Positions 46,221-53,299 of a DNA stretch of 64,000 bases are shown here, one piece after another; positions within the stretch are counted from its first letter, which is position 1; the number at the start of each line of letters is the position of its first letter. The DNA lies in assembly GCF_016924755.1 (NCBI RefSeq), contig NZ_JAFFJX010000008.1:248001-312000 (forward strand), written 5' to 3'. The notes under the pieces are model-generated. The model was given only the letters and a program-made list of their open reading frames with translations, did not search any database and was not told the origin of the DNA. The stretch comes from Longitalea arenae. GTDB lineage: Bacteria; Bacteroidota; Bacteroidia; Chitinophagales; Chitinophagaceae. Made by a program: the position numbers and the translations under genes.

Positions 46221-48695
46221 TCAAAATGTTTTAAAATAAGTTGCCCTGCCTGTATTGTTTGGCACGAGTTGTTTATTCATACCGGGAATAAATCCTTTCT
46301 CGGCTGAAAATTGTATTTGTCCCAGCTTCGGCAGCTGCACCGTCGTTTCTGCAGAGTACCCCAGCTGTTCTATATTGAACTGCGTTTGATGATTGTATTT
46401 CAGACCTGCACCCAAAGACAGGTATTTATTAATGTTATACAAGGCTCTTCCTTCCAGCGTGTATAACCGGTAATCCTGGTTAAGGGCTGCAGCCGCATTG
46501 GCCTGCAAAGTCAGCTGTTGAAAGAAAGCAGACTGACTCAGCAACAGGTTCTTCGTATTGAAGTACACAAATCCTGAATCGGAAGAACGGTTATAGAACT
46601 GGGTGTACACCAGGGCCGAATTCATCATCAACTGGCGCATTTTATAAGTATGGGTAACATTACCGGTAAGTGTATAAAAGAGGTTTTCCTGGTACTGGCC
46701 ATCGCCCAGTTTCGTGATCTGACTGCTGGGAAAATAACCGGCCGACAACACCGGCCATCTGTTCCTGCGCCAGGTGGCCTGTATGCTTTTAAACACTGTA
46801 GTACTTTTATACTGGCTGCCGATGAATGGATTACTGAAATCATTGGTATTGGCGCCCACGACCATGGTCAGTTGCCGCCTGAAGAACAACTGCTGCACAT
46901 GGGCGCTCCAGGCCGTTTGCGCAGAACCATCGGTAAAGGTGCTGAATGACTGAAAATTCGCCCCCAGCCGTTTGAAAGTGCCACGCACCGTAGTCTCCGT
47001 TTTAGGAAAAAAAGCATCTGCTTTCAGGGAATACGCTTCATTATGACGATTGCTCATCTCCAGCATCTGGGCAGGCAGGCTGTTATTGTGAGAAGAATCT
47101 TTTGCATATACGGGATAAGAAGATTTGGCCACTTCCGCCGTCACCAGAATATTTTTAGTAAGCCGGTAAGTACCTTCCAGCGTAAAACCCATCAGGCCAG
47201 AAGAAGGCGTTTGTACCTGTTGGGAATCTACAGTACCTGAATTGTATAATTGCCGGCGGCCGCCAAACCAGGTGAAGATGATATTATTGCCGTCTTTTAA
47301 GCCACGGCCATAGCGCAACACCGTGAGGTATTGTCCCGACTGCTTCGGTCCTTTTACTATAAAATCGCGGAACCGGTAATCAACACTACCCGTGGCCACT
47401 GCATAATACGCATCGGGATTGTACTCTGCCTGGAACCCATTCACCGAGATATTTTTGGCAGACAACTCTGAATAATTGACTACACTCCTGCCGATACCAA
47501 ATGAGCGGATAGCCATTAAAGTCTTATAGCCCCTGGGCAGCACCGTATCACTAATATGATTGTCCTGCATGATCTCTTTTAGCCTTGCTGGATTTTTCGC
47601 TTGTTCAATATCTCTTAACACTTTATTTACTGCTGCCTGCGACTTTCCTTTGGCCGCTTTGATCATATGTTGCAAGGCTATTACACGGGTACGTAAGGAA
47701 TCTGCCTGTTGCTTTCGCCTTGTGTATAGTATATTAATATCAGTGGTATCTGCTCCCAAACTGCTTAGTATTGTATCGGTCAACTTTTCAAAACCGGGAA
47801 CCGGCACCTGGTAACCGGTAACTGGTAACGAGAGCGTGGTATCCGGTTTTTTCACCAGCCGGGCCAGGGAATCGCGCATGGCTTTTTCCCTTGCTTCTAC
47901 CATTTTCTGGATCAGGCCGGGATTTTTGATCCATCCATCCAGCATTTTTAATTTTTTGATCGTTGCTTCCAATTCATTCTTTAAACTATCCGGCGCCGTT
48001 GGGGATGGTAAAGAGGCCAGGAACTTGTCCCGCACCTGCGTCTTTATTTTCTGGGTGAACTGGGTATTGTTATAATTCAAATTGAGATCTGAAAAATTCC
48101 GGAACTGTTTAGAGTTGGTGAACCGGTTGGTGAGGTACACCCGCATCGGATATTGTCCTTTGACAGTTACGTCCAGATAAGTTTGAACCGTATGCTGGTA
48201 AATATCCTGTTCGTTAAAAGGCGTATCGATATTACTGTAATAATTCACATTGTACATAATGTTGCCATGCACCTGCAGGAAAGGCGTACGGGCTGGTTTT
48301 GCAGGTTCCATCATTCGCACTGGTTCTTTCATCACGGGCACGTATACATACGCATAGATGGGCACTCTGATGACGGTTTTACACCCCCGGTGCTCCAGAA
48401 GCCAGGCGGTGGGTCCATCGTCTTCTGAGTCTGCGATTGGTTCTGCCGGCATTACTCTTTTCGGGATGGCCGTATCAACAGGATGCGGCATCGTACCTGC
48501 AGCTCGTTGTAGAGGCGATTGCTGCAACACCTGTTTGGTTGATGTAATTACGGAATCCTTCAACGTGTTTGCTTTGTTTTTAGCTGCTGAATAAAGTGTT
48601 GTAGCCGGTTTGGTAATGGCAGACTTATCAACCTGGCTAAAAGTTGTTAGCCAGCTTAACAGTATAAGCAATATGGTCCCTATCCACTTTTGCAA
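46221..48695 (-). CDS. Predicted outer-membrane beta-barrel protein
   Basis: The 824-residue protein has a signal peptide (MQKWIGTILLILLSWLTTFS), a proline-rich linker and a strand (TPFLQVHGNIMYNVNYYSN). A helical coiled-coil-like insert follows (about residues 210-385, NELEATIKKLKMLDGWIKNP ... VNKVLRDIEQAKNPARLKEI). From about 395 to the end come alternating amphipathic strands typical of a barrel (YLTVLRYGRGLKDGNNIIFT, LMGFTLEGTYRLTKNILVTA), with a final aromatic residue in ATYFKTF. The only available start is TTG 48695; a stop codon lies four codons upstream. It is a candidate exporter or anchor for the operon's giant proteins (inference). A heptad repeat lies in frame at 47792-47829. Confidence 0.8.
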   Translation of the reverse strand: MQKWIGTILLILLSWLTTFSQVDKSAITKPATTLYSAAKNKANTLKDSVITSTKQVLQQSPLQRAAGTMPHPVDTAIPKRVMPAEPIADSEDDGPTAWLLEHRGCKTVIRVPIYAYVYVPVMKEPVRMMEPAKPARTPFLQVHGNIMYNVNYYSNIDTPFNEQDIYQHTVQTYLDVTVKGQYPMRVYLTNRFTNSKQFRNFSDLNLNYNNTQFTQKIKTQVRDKFLASLPSPTAPDSLKNELEATIKKLKMLDGWIKNPGLIQKMVEAREKAMRDSLARLVKKPDTTLSLPVTGYQVPVPGFEKLTDTILSSLGADTTDINILYTRRKQQADSLRTRVIALQHMIKAAKGKSQAAVNKVLRDIEQAKNPARLKEIMQDNHISDTVLPRGYKTLMAIRSFGIGRSVVNYSELSAKNISVNGFQAEYNPDAYYAVATGSVDYRFRDFIVKGPKQSGQYLTVLRYGRGLKDGNNIIFTWFGGRRQLYNSGTVDSQQVQTPSSGLMGFTLEGTYRLTKNILVTAEVAKSSYPVYAKDSSHNNSLPAQMLEMSNRHNEAYSLKADAFFPKTETTVRGTFKRLGANFQSFSTFTDGSAQTAWSAHVQQLFFRRQLTMVVGANTNDFSNPFIGSQYKSTTVFKSIQATWRRNRWPVLSAGYFPSSQITKLGDGQYQENLFYTLTGNVTHTYKMRQLMMNSALVYTQFYNRSSDSGFVYFNTKNLLLSQSAFFQQLTLQANAAAALNQDYRLYTLEGRALYNINKYLSLGAGLKYNHQTQFNIEQLGYSAETTVQLPKLGQIQFSAEKGFIPGMNKQLVPNNTGRATYFKTF
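47792..47829. repeat. Heptad repeat inside a coding sequence
   Basis: On the minus strand this reads GTTACCAGTTACCGGTTACC followed by AGGTGCCGGTTCCCGG, the same 7-base units as the intergenic arrays. It encodes LPVTGYQVPVPGF (about residues 290-302) of the barrel protein, within the linker after the coiled-coil insert, without breaking the frame. Confidence 0.8.
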
Positions 48696-48719
48696 ACGAA
48701 AAGGTTATTAAGTTTTAAA

Positions 48720-49853
48720 TTACTTCGTAAACCAGTGCAATCCGTTGCTATATAATTCTATAAGCCCGTAATTCGTACTGATCACTTTGGAAGCGGCGCC
48801 ATCTATTGTTCCGCCAGCCGATACATTTACTGTAATGTTGTAAGTGGCAGCAGCGCCACTTTCATCTTTTATGATTAGAACTTTATTCGTCATACCTGAA
48901 GCACTGGGCAAGGTTACTGTACGGGCAGCGGTCAATGCGGTATAAGCAATCAGGTAATCCGAGGATAGCACCGAGTAACCGGCATCGTTTACAGCGGTAC
49001 GATTTAACTGAGTAAGATTCCAACCTGCCATTTTAACTACATTTCCATTAGCATCAATTGCAACAGGCTTATAATTTACCGTATCAGACTTGGAAAGAAT
49101 ATTGGGCATTTTAAGAGTATCACTGAGATAAGTAGTACCACTAACTTGTAGTCTGTTACCATTGTCTACATTCGTTCCCACCAATGTATTGTTTTGCATG
49201 ATAACCACCTTGCTACTTAAAATAAGTCTGTGCTGTGGTCTTGTAGAAATAACAGCATCTGAAGGAATTGCCATAGGAGACCAGGCGTAATAACCTCCTG
49301 CTACACCAAGTGTTAAATAAGGACCAAAGTTTCCGTTTGAGATTACTACGCTCGATGATTGCGTAGGGCTTAAAGCCCATACATCAAACCTGTTAATGGC
49401 TTTAATCGCGCCCACACTTCCAGTTTCAACTTCCATCTTCCACCTTCCATCTTCGGTGGTGGTACCCCATAAAAAATTGCCGCTATTGCTAATTCGACCT
49501 CTAAAGGCACTATTTGAGTAAAAATCTATTGGATTATTGTCCATGGTTCCTATACTCCCGATTGTTCCAAACCTGTTTCCACCCTGCAACCAGGCATTCA
49601 TCCGTAATGTGTCGCCCCCAATTACGTATATACTATCGTTGCTTTTCTGCAATCCTCTTCTGAACTCTGTTCTTCCCCTGCCTTTGTTGAATAAAAAGCC
49701 TGGCACATCCTGGGAATGATTCTCAATGATTAACTCCGCTGTATCGCAGGTGTTAGTGATCTTCACACTATCAGCTTTGATCGTGTAAACATACTGCGCG
49801 CATAATGATTGTGCTACGCCTACCAGAAATATGATCAGGACTATTCTTCTCAT
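48720..49853 (-). CDS. Tail-fibre-like exported protein, family member 2
   Basis: The 377-residue protein starts at ATG 49853 (MRRIVLIIFLVGVAQSLCAQ); a TTG three codons upstream is less likely. The shared segment is intact (YTIKADSVKITNTCDTAELI, with HSQDVPGFLFNKGRGRTEFR). NAWLQGGNRFGTIGSIGTMD closely resembles the 602-residue member, and the remainder diverges. The C-terminus is a sandwich unit (TAARTVTLPSASGMTNKVLI ... LIELYSNGLHWFTK). It starts 20 bases after the first gene of the operon and ends 24 bases before the barrel gene. Confidence 0.8.
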   Translation of the reverse strand: MRRIVLIIFLVGVAQSLCAQYVYTIKADSVKITNTCDTAELIIENHSQDVPGFLFNKGRGRTEFRRGLQKSNDSIYVIGGDTLRMNAWLQGGNRFGTIGSIGTMDNNPIDFYSNSAFRGRISNSGNFLWGTTTEDGRWKMEVETGSVGAIKAINRFDVWALSPTQSSSVVISNGNFGPYLTLGVAGGYYAWSPMAIPSDAVISTRPQHRLILSSKVVIMQNNTLVGTNVDNGNRLQVSGTTYLSDTLKMPNILSKSDTVNYKPVAIDANGNVVKMAGWNLTQLNRTAVNDAGYSVLSSDYLIAYTALTAARTVTLPSASGMTNKVLIIKDESGAAATYNITVNVSAGGTIDGAASKVISTNYGLIELYSNGLHWFTK

Positions 49854-49873
49854 TGCAATCAATGGTTAAATTA

Positions 49874-50980
49874 TTATTTGATTACCCTCACTTTATACGT
49901 ATCAGACGCAATTGTTACTGCGCTGTTGCTGGCATTGTATGCCTGCAGCGTTACCGTATTATTGGATGTTACATATGCAGTGACTATTATGGAAGGGGGA
50001 TTAACCGCGCCGTTGTTAGCGCTTACGTTCACCACATCCCCTGGTCTTGCCCCATTAACAGAGAGCGTGGTAGTAACTGAATTGAAGGCGCTTAAAGAAG
50101 GGCCGCCAAAACTGGTAGTCAACTGGCCGTCGAGCATTTTTGCGAGTTTGTACCGAACGGAACCTGCTGTTAAGTACAGATCAGAGCCATCGTATTCCAC
50201 TGCATCATTTTCTATGTTAGTGAGTAATGCGCCAGGTGCAAATTTCATGGCGGCGGTACCGGGAGCAGAAGTTCCGGCGGCAATCTGCAACCATGCTCTG
50301 CCAAGACTGTAATGAGGACCTCCGCCCGGGAAACCAACCGTGATACGCCCATTGATCACCTGCAAAGCAACAGTATCAAACCTTACTGCTTTATTCACAT
50401 TTCCCGGTACACCCGCAGTAGCCGCGAAACCAGTATGATCGCACCCAAAACCTGCATGTGAATAAGGCGTCCAGGAATGAAAAACCAATGAAGTGGGGTT
50501 ATATTGCTGCCCATTATGATCTTCCCCCTCATACATTTCCTGAATCTGGAAGAAAGAATTGTCATCATGCGATTTAATCCTGAACCACTTGGAGGTAAAA
50601 AGCTCTTCTTCCGTGAACCGGAACTTCAGATCCGTTTCCATGTCAACCAATTCACCGCCCATTTTCACGTGGCCGTCAGTAGCATGTAAACCATTCGAAG
50701 CCGTTACATTCACCCGGCCTTTATACAAGTTGATCGTATCGTCACCTATAAGATAAAGGCTATCATTGATGGCAAACGCCCCGCGCCTGAACTCTGTGCG
50801 ACCTCTGCCTTTATTATATAAGAAGCCAGGCACATTTTGGGTGTGATTCTCAATGATCAACTCCGCTGTATCACAGGTATTAGTGATCTTCACGCTATCA
50901 GCCTTGATCGTGTATACATATTGGGCATAGATTGCCTGGCCCGTACAGGTGAGTACAAGCAACATAAGGAAGCGATTCAT
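49874..50980 (-). CDS. Tail-fibre-like exported protein, family member 1
   Basis: The 368-residue protein is first in the 28.7-kb block. Signal peptide MNRFLMLLVLTCTGQAIYAQ is followed by the shared segment (VYTIKADSVKITNTCDTAEL, then FLYNKGRGRTEFRRG). A beta-rich, His/Gly-containing middle (GEDHNGQQYNPTSLVFHSWT) precedes KLAKMLDGQLTTSFGGPSLS and a C-terminal sandwich (NGARPGDVVNVSANNGAVNP ... ASDTYKVRVIK) like those on phage tail-fibre tips. About 260 bases separate its start from the candidate promoter, leaving a long leader. Confidence 0.8.
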   Translation of the reverse strand: MNRFLMLLVLTCTGQAIYAQYVYTIKADSVKITNTCDTAELIIENHTQNVPGFLYNKGRGRTEFRRGAFAINDSLYLIGDDTINLYKGRVNVTASNGLHATDGHVKMGGELVDMETDLKFRFTEEELFTSKWFRIKSHDDNSFFQIQEMYEGEDHNGQQYNPTSLVFHSWTPYSHAGFGCDHTGFAATAGVPGNVNKAVRFDTVALQVINGRITVGFPGGGPHYSLGRAWLQIAAGTSAPGTAAMKFAPGALLTNIENDAVEYDGSDLYLTAGSVRYKLAKMLDGQLTTSFGGPSLSAFNSVTTTLSVNGARPGDVVNVSANNGAVNPPSIIVTAYVTSNNTVTLQAYNASNSAVTIASDTYKVRVIK

Positions 50981-51240
50981 AAAACACTAGAGTTTTACAA
51001 TTAGAAAATATGATCCCTGCTCTCGAAATACGAGAGGTAAATACAATAAATAACCGAACAACTAAAGCATTGTCAGTTTAGCCAGCAAAGCTGATCGCTT
51101 CAATAAATAAATTGGAAAAATGATTGACTGGAAAAATGGGTGGCAAAGCGATAAGGTTGCGATTTCATACTACAAATCATAAACAGGTTTTGGTTGGGTT
51201 ATTAAAATGGTTGCAGGTCTTTTTTGAGAGTGCTGTGATG

Positions 51241-51273
51241 CAAATATACATTACCTGATCATCGACCGGCAAA
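51241..51273 (-). promoter_or_regulatory. Candidate promoter of the RHS operon
   Basis: Leftward, TTTG (51273-51270) and TATATTTG (51248-51241) are spaced by 21 bases, an exact match to the Bacteroidota -33/-7 consensus. It is about 260 bases upstream of the first gene of the block, and no other exact match was found closer. Confidence 0.6.
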
Positions 51274-51389
51274 TTCTCCGTTAGTTTTTAGTTACCAAAT
51301 TAGGCACATAACCACATAACAAAAAAACAGCCGGTTGAAAATAAAATTAATCATCCTGTTAAAAACAACCTAATAAAAAATAACTGTGC

Positions 51390-51428
51390 CGTTTTGGACG
51401 AAAAGCGCGTCGTTTTAGGCCAAAAGCG
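51390..51428. repeat. 18-bp direct repeat upstream of the RHS operon promoter
   Basis: CGTTTTGGACGAAAAGCG (51390-51407) and CGTTTTAGGCCAAAAGCG (51411-51428) match at 15 of 18 positions with a 21-base period, two helical turns. Each half is itself roughly palindromic (CGTTTT...AAAAGCG). It lies about 120-155 bases upstream of the candidate promoter and could be an operator. Confidence 0.45.
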
Positions 51429-51479
51429 TGCAAATGCGATCCGTTAGGTTATTTAGCATATACATCTATGATACGCTGA

Positions 51480-51511
51480 TAATTAAAAGAACCCGCTGTT
51501 CAGCGGGTTCT
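51480..51511 (-). terminator. Rho-independent terminator of the GH114-like gene
   Basis: Leftward, AGAACCCGCT and AGCGGGTTCT form a perfect 10-bp stem over a 4-base loop, followed by TTTTAATT, about 120 bases past the stop codon. Confidence 0.8.
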
Positions 51512-51631
51512 CCGTTAGTCATTCCGCCGGGGCGGAATCGCGATACGTTCATGGCTATGTATGCAAAAAGAATATTGGTGTTAATGGTGAAACGTCAGAC
51601 ATCTTCGTGCTCCACCCCTCGGGTTTATACC

Positions 51632-52657
51632 CTAATCATGCGTTTCCCAATATTCGTAATCATACAGGTCGAGGTAAGCACCATCGAAACCTGCATTGGT
51701 AAACCGCTTTATATAAGATGTATCGTTACCGTAAACAATATTCTTCCAATCCTGCATCCAGTAACGTACCATATAATTTCCCTCCCAATCTTCATCTTCT
51801 GCGATATCTAACCAGGCGGGCGGATTCGTTAACCAGTCAGGATTCCAGTAAGCCCGATAATCTTCCGCATGTCCGATAGCGACATAGGCCAATACCAGGC
51901 GCCGGCCGCCATTGGCTTTTGTTTTTAAGAGTTGAACGTCGTTATAGGTCAACGGTTCTGAATCATCGTTAAAAAATCCGTCCAGGATAAGCACATCGAA
52001 ATTCGTAGAATCTACCTTTTTTATGAATTGCGACTTGCTGGTATAGGTATGCGGATTGATCAGGTAGAGAAAATTCTTCGCATCAGCCAGGGAATTTACG
52101 TTACCGGCATGTACATTATGCGGCGTAGTTGTGGCAATATTGTCCAACTCGCGACTCGTAGCAACATAGGAGATAAAACCATTGTTGAAATTGTTGGTGT
52201 ACGAGTTGGTGATCTTTGTTGGCGAATAACAATAATCGGTGACCAGGGCCTGCTTGCCATTTCTTTCGGCCAGCCGCAACATGCGCAGATAGGCATTGCG
52301 GGCAGTGCTGGGCGTAGCTACATCGTCTTGATTATCGTAGCCATAATATACTTCTTCCTGTCCTACCCCATTGATCGCATTCAGGTAGGCAGTATCCGGC
52401 GTTCCGGTGGAATCGCCCGTGTTGGTCAAGAGGGGCAGTCCATCCTGCGGTACGATGAGAAAACCGGGCCTCTGTTGCCGGGCATACGCACTGATGTCTT
52501 CAATGAAAGTTCTCATTTCCTCTACATGATCAACCACTGCATTGATCTTCGAAGGGTCTTTTTCTTTTACATCAGCATCATCTGTATTCTTCTTACAGGC
52601 TGCTCCAAAAACTAAAAATGCGGCTATCCATAGATAGCGGGTCTGGATCTTCTTCAT
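51632..52657 (-). CDS. GH114 / TM1410-like lipoprotein
   Basis: The 341-residue protein has a lipoprotein signal (MKKIQTRYLWIAAFLVFGAAC, Cys21). The rest fits the TIM-barrel of the GH114/TM1410 group: FIEDISAYARQQRPGFLIVP, FDVLILDGFFNDD, GGRRLVLAYVAIGHAEDYR with the YWNPDW sequence, and FTNAGFDGAYLDLYDYEYW near the C-terminus, which carries the conserved acidic residues. GH114 members include endo-alpha-1,4-polygalactosaminidases acting on galactosamine-rich polysaccharides; whether this protein does so cannot be told. It is monocistronic with a strong terminator. Confidence 0.85.
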   Translation of the reverse strand: MKKIQTRYLWIAAFLVFGAACKKNTDDADVKEKDPSKINAVVDHVEEMRTFIEDISAYARQQRPGFLIVPQDGLPLLTNTGDSTGTPDTAYLNAINGVGQEEVYYGYDNQDDVATPSTARNAYLRMLRLAERNGKQALVTDYCYSPTKITNSYTNNFNNGFISYVATSRELDNIATTTPHNVHAGNVNSLADAKNFLYLINPHTYTSKSQFIKKVDSTNFDVLILDGFFNDDSEPLTYNDVQLLKTKANGGRRLVLAYVAIGHAEDYRAYWNPDWLTNPPAWLDIAEDEDWEGNYMVRYWMQDWKNIVYGNDTSYIKRFTNAGFDGAYLDLYDYEYWETHD

Positions 52658-52847
52658 ATTATAAGGATTGTTTGCTCAATGTGCCTGTTCGTAAAAATCG
52701 CATACAGCTTGTACATATTTGTCGTTAGCATATAAGCATTTTCAAGAACTGCCCCATCCTTTCAATAACTATACCAGCTATGCGTATGTGAATAAAAACC
52801 AAAGATCAATGTGCTGATTTGCTAATGTGCTGATGTGCTAATTCAAC

Positions 52848-52980
52848 AATTCGATAATTCGATAATTCGATAATTCGATAATTCGATAATTCGATAATTC
52901 GATAATTCGATAATTCGATAATTCGATAATTCGATAATTCGATAATTCGATAATTCGATAATTCGATAATTCGATAATTC
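52848..52980. repeat. Perfect octamer tandem array (GATAATTC)
   Basis: The unit GATAATTC repeats without a mismatch for 133 bases, about 16.6 copies. Perfect identity points to recent expansion by slippage, so copy number probably varies between cells or strains. Confidence 0.95.
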
Positions 52981-53109
52981 AATAAGGCAATATTTTATGA
53001 TTACAAAAAATTCATCCGGTTTTTTTGCGATCATCCAATTGTCAGCTTGCTCAGAAATAACAGAGTGCAGGTTTGCTTACCGTTTAACCATTAACCAGCA
53101 ATGACAGCG

Positions 53110-53220
53110 ACCTCTATTCACCATTGCCTATTGACCATTGACCATTGACCTTTCACCATTGCGCATTCACCATTGACCATTCACCATTCACCATTCACCA
53201 TTGACCATTCACCATTCCCA
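53110..53220. repeat. TTCACCA/TTGACCA heptad array
   Basis: Seven-base units CATTCAC and CATTGAC alternate irregularly upstream of the cyclase gene, with a few degenerate copies at the left edge. The period equals that of the TTACCGG arrays, but the sequence is different. Confidence 0.8.
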
Positions 53221-53299
53221 CCCGCCATTAAGCCCTTGGAGCGCCCCCTGGCTACTTCCTACGCGCCACTAGCCGGAGATTACTTAAATTGCAGCTGTT

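Larger units (their letters stand above)
50981..51631. other. Intergenic region: RHS operon promoter and leader
   Basis: This 651-base gap contains, from left to right, a perfect 6-bp hairpin in the putative leader (CTCTCG/CGAGAG, 51020-51036), the candidate operon promoter (51241-51273), an 18-bp imperfect direct repeat (51390-51428), and the terminator of the GH114-like gene (51480-51511). No credible reading frame is present. Confidence 0.6.
52658..53299. other. Repeat-filled intergenic region
   Basis: The 642-base gap between the divergent GH114-like and cyclase genes contains GTGCTGATTTGCTAATGTGC-like octamer units (52808-52842), the perfect GATAATTC array (52848-52980) and a TTCACCA/TTGACCA heptad array (about 53110-53220). 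The apparent 63-residue frame over the octamer array is a repeat artefact. No gene or clear promoter was found. Confidence 0.7.

Noticed and set aside
47792-47829. LPVTG resembling a sortase LPXTG motif in the barrel protein
   Set aside because: It is encoded by the repeat, lies mid-protein with no following hydrophobic and basic tail, and the organism is a diderm.
22313-50980. Contractile injection system or type VI secretion locus
   Set aside because: No sheath, tube, baseplate, VgrG, PAAR or ATPase genes are present, and the proteins carry Sec signals.
52843-53034. 63-residue frame of repeated SNYRIIEL
   Set aside because: It is the translation of the GATAATTC array and has no support as a gene.
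52848-53220. CRISPR-like appearance of tandem repeats
   Set aside because: There are no unique spacers, units are 7-8 bases, and no cas genes are present.
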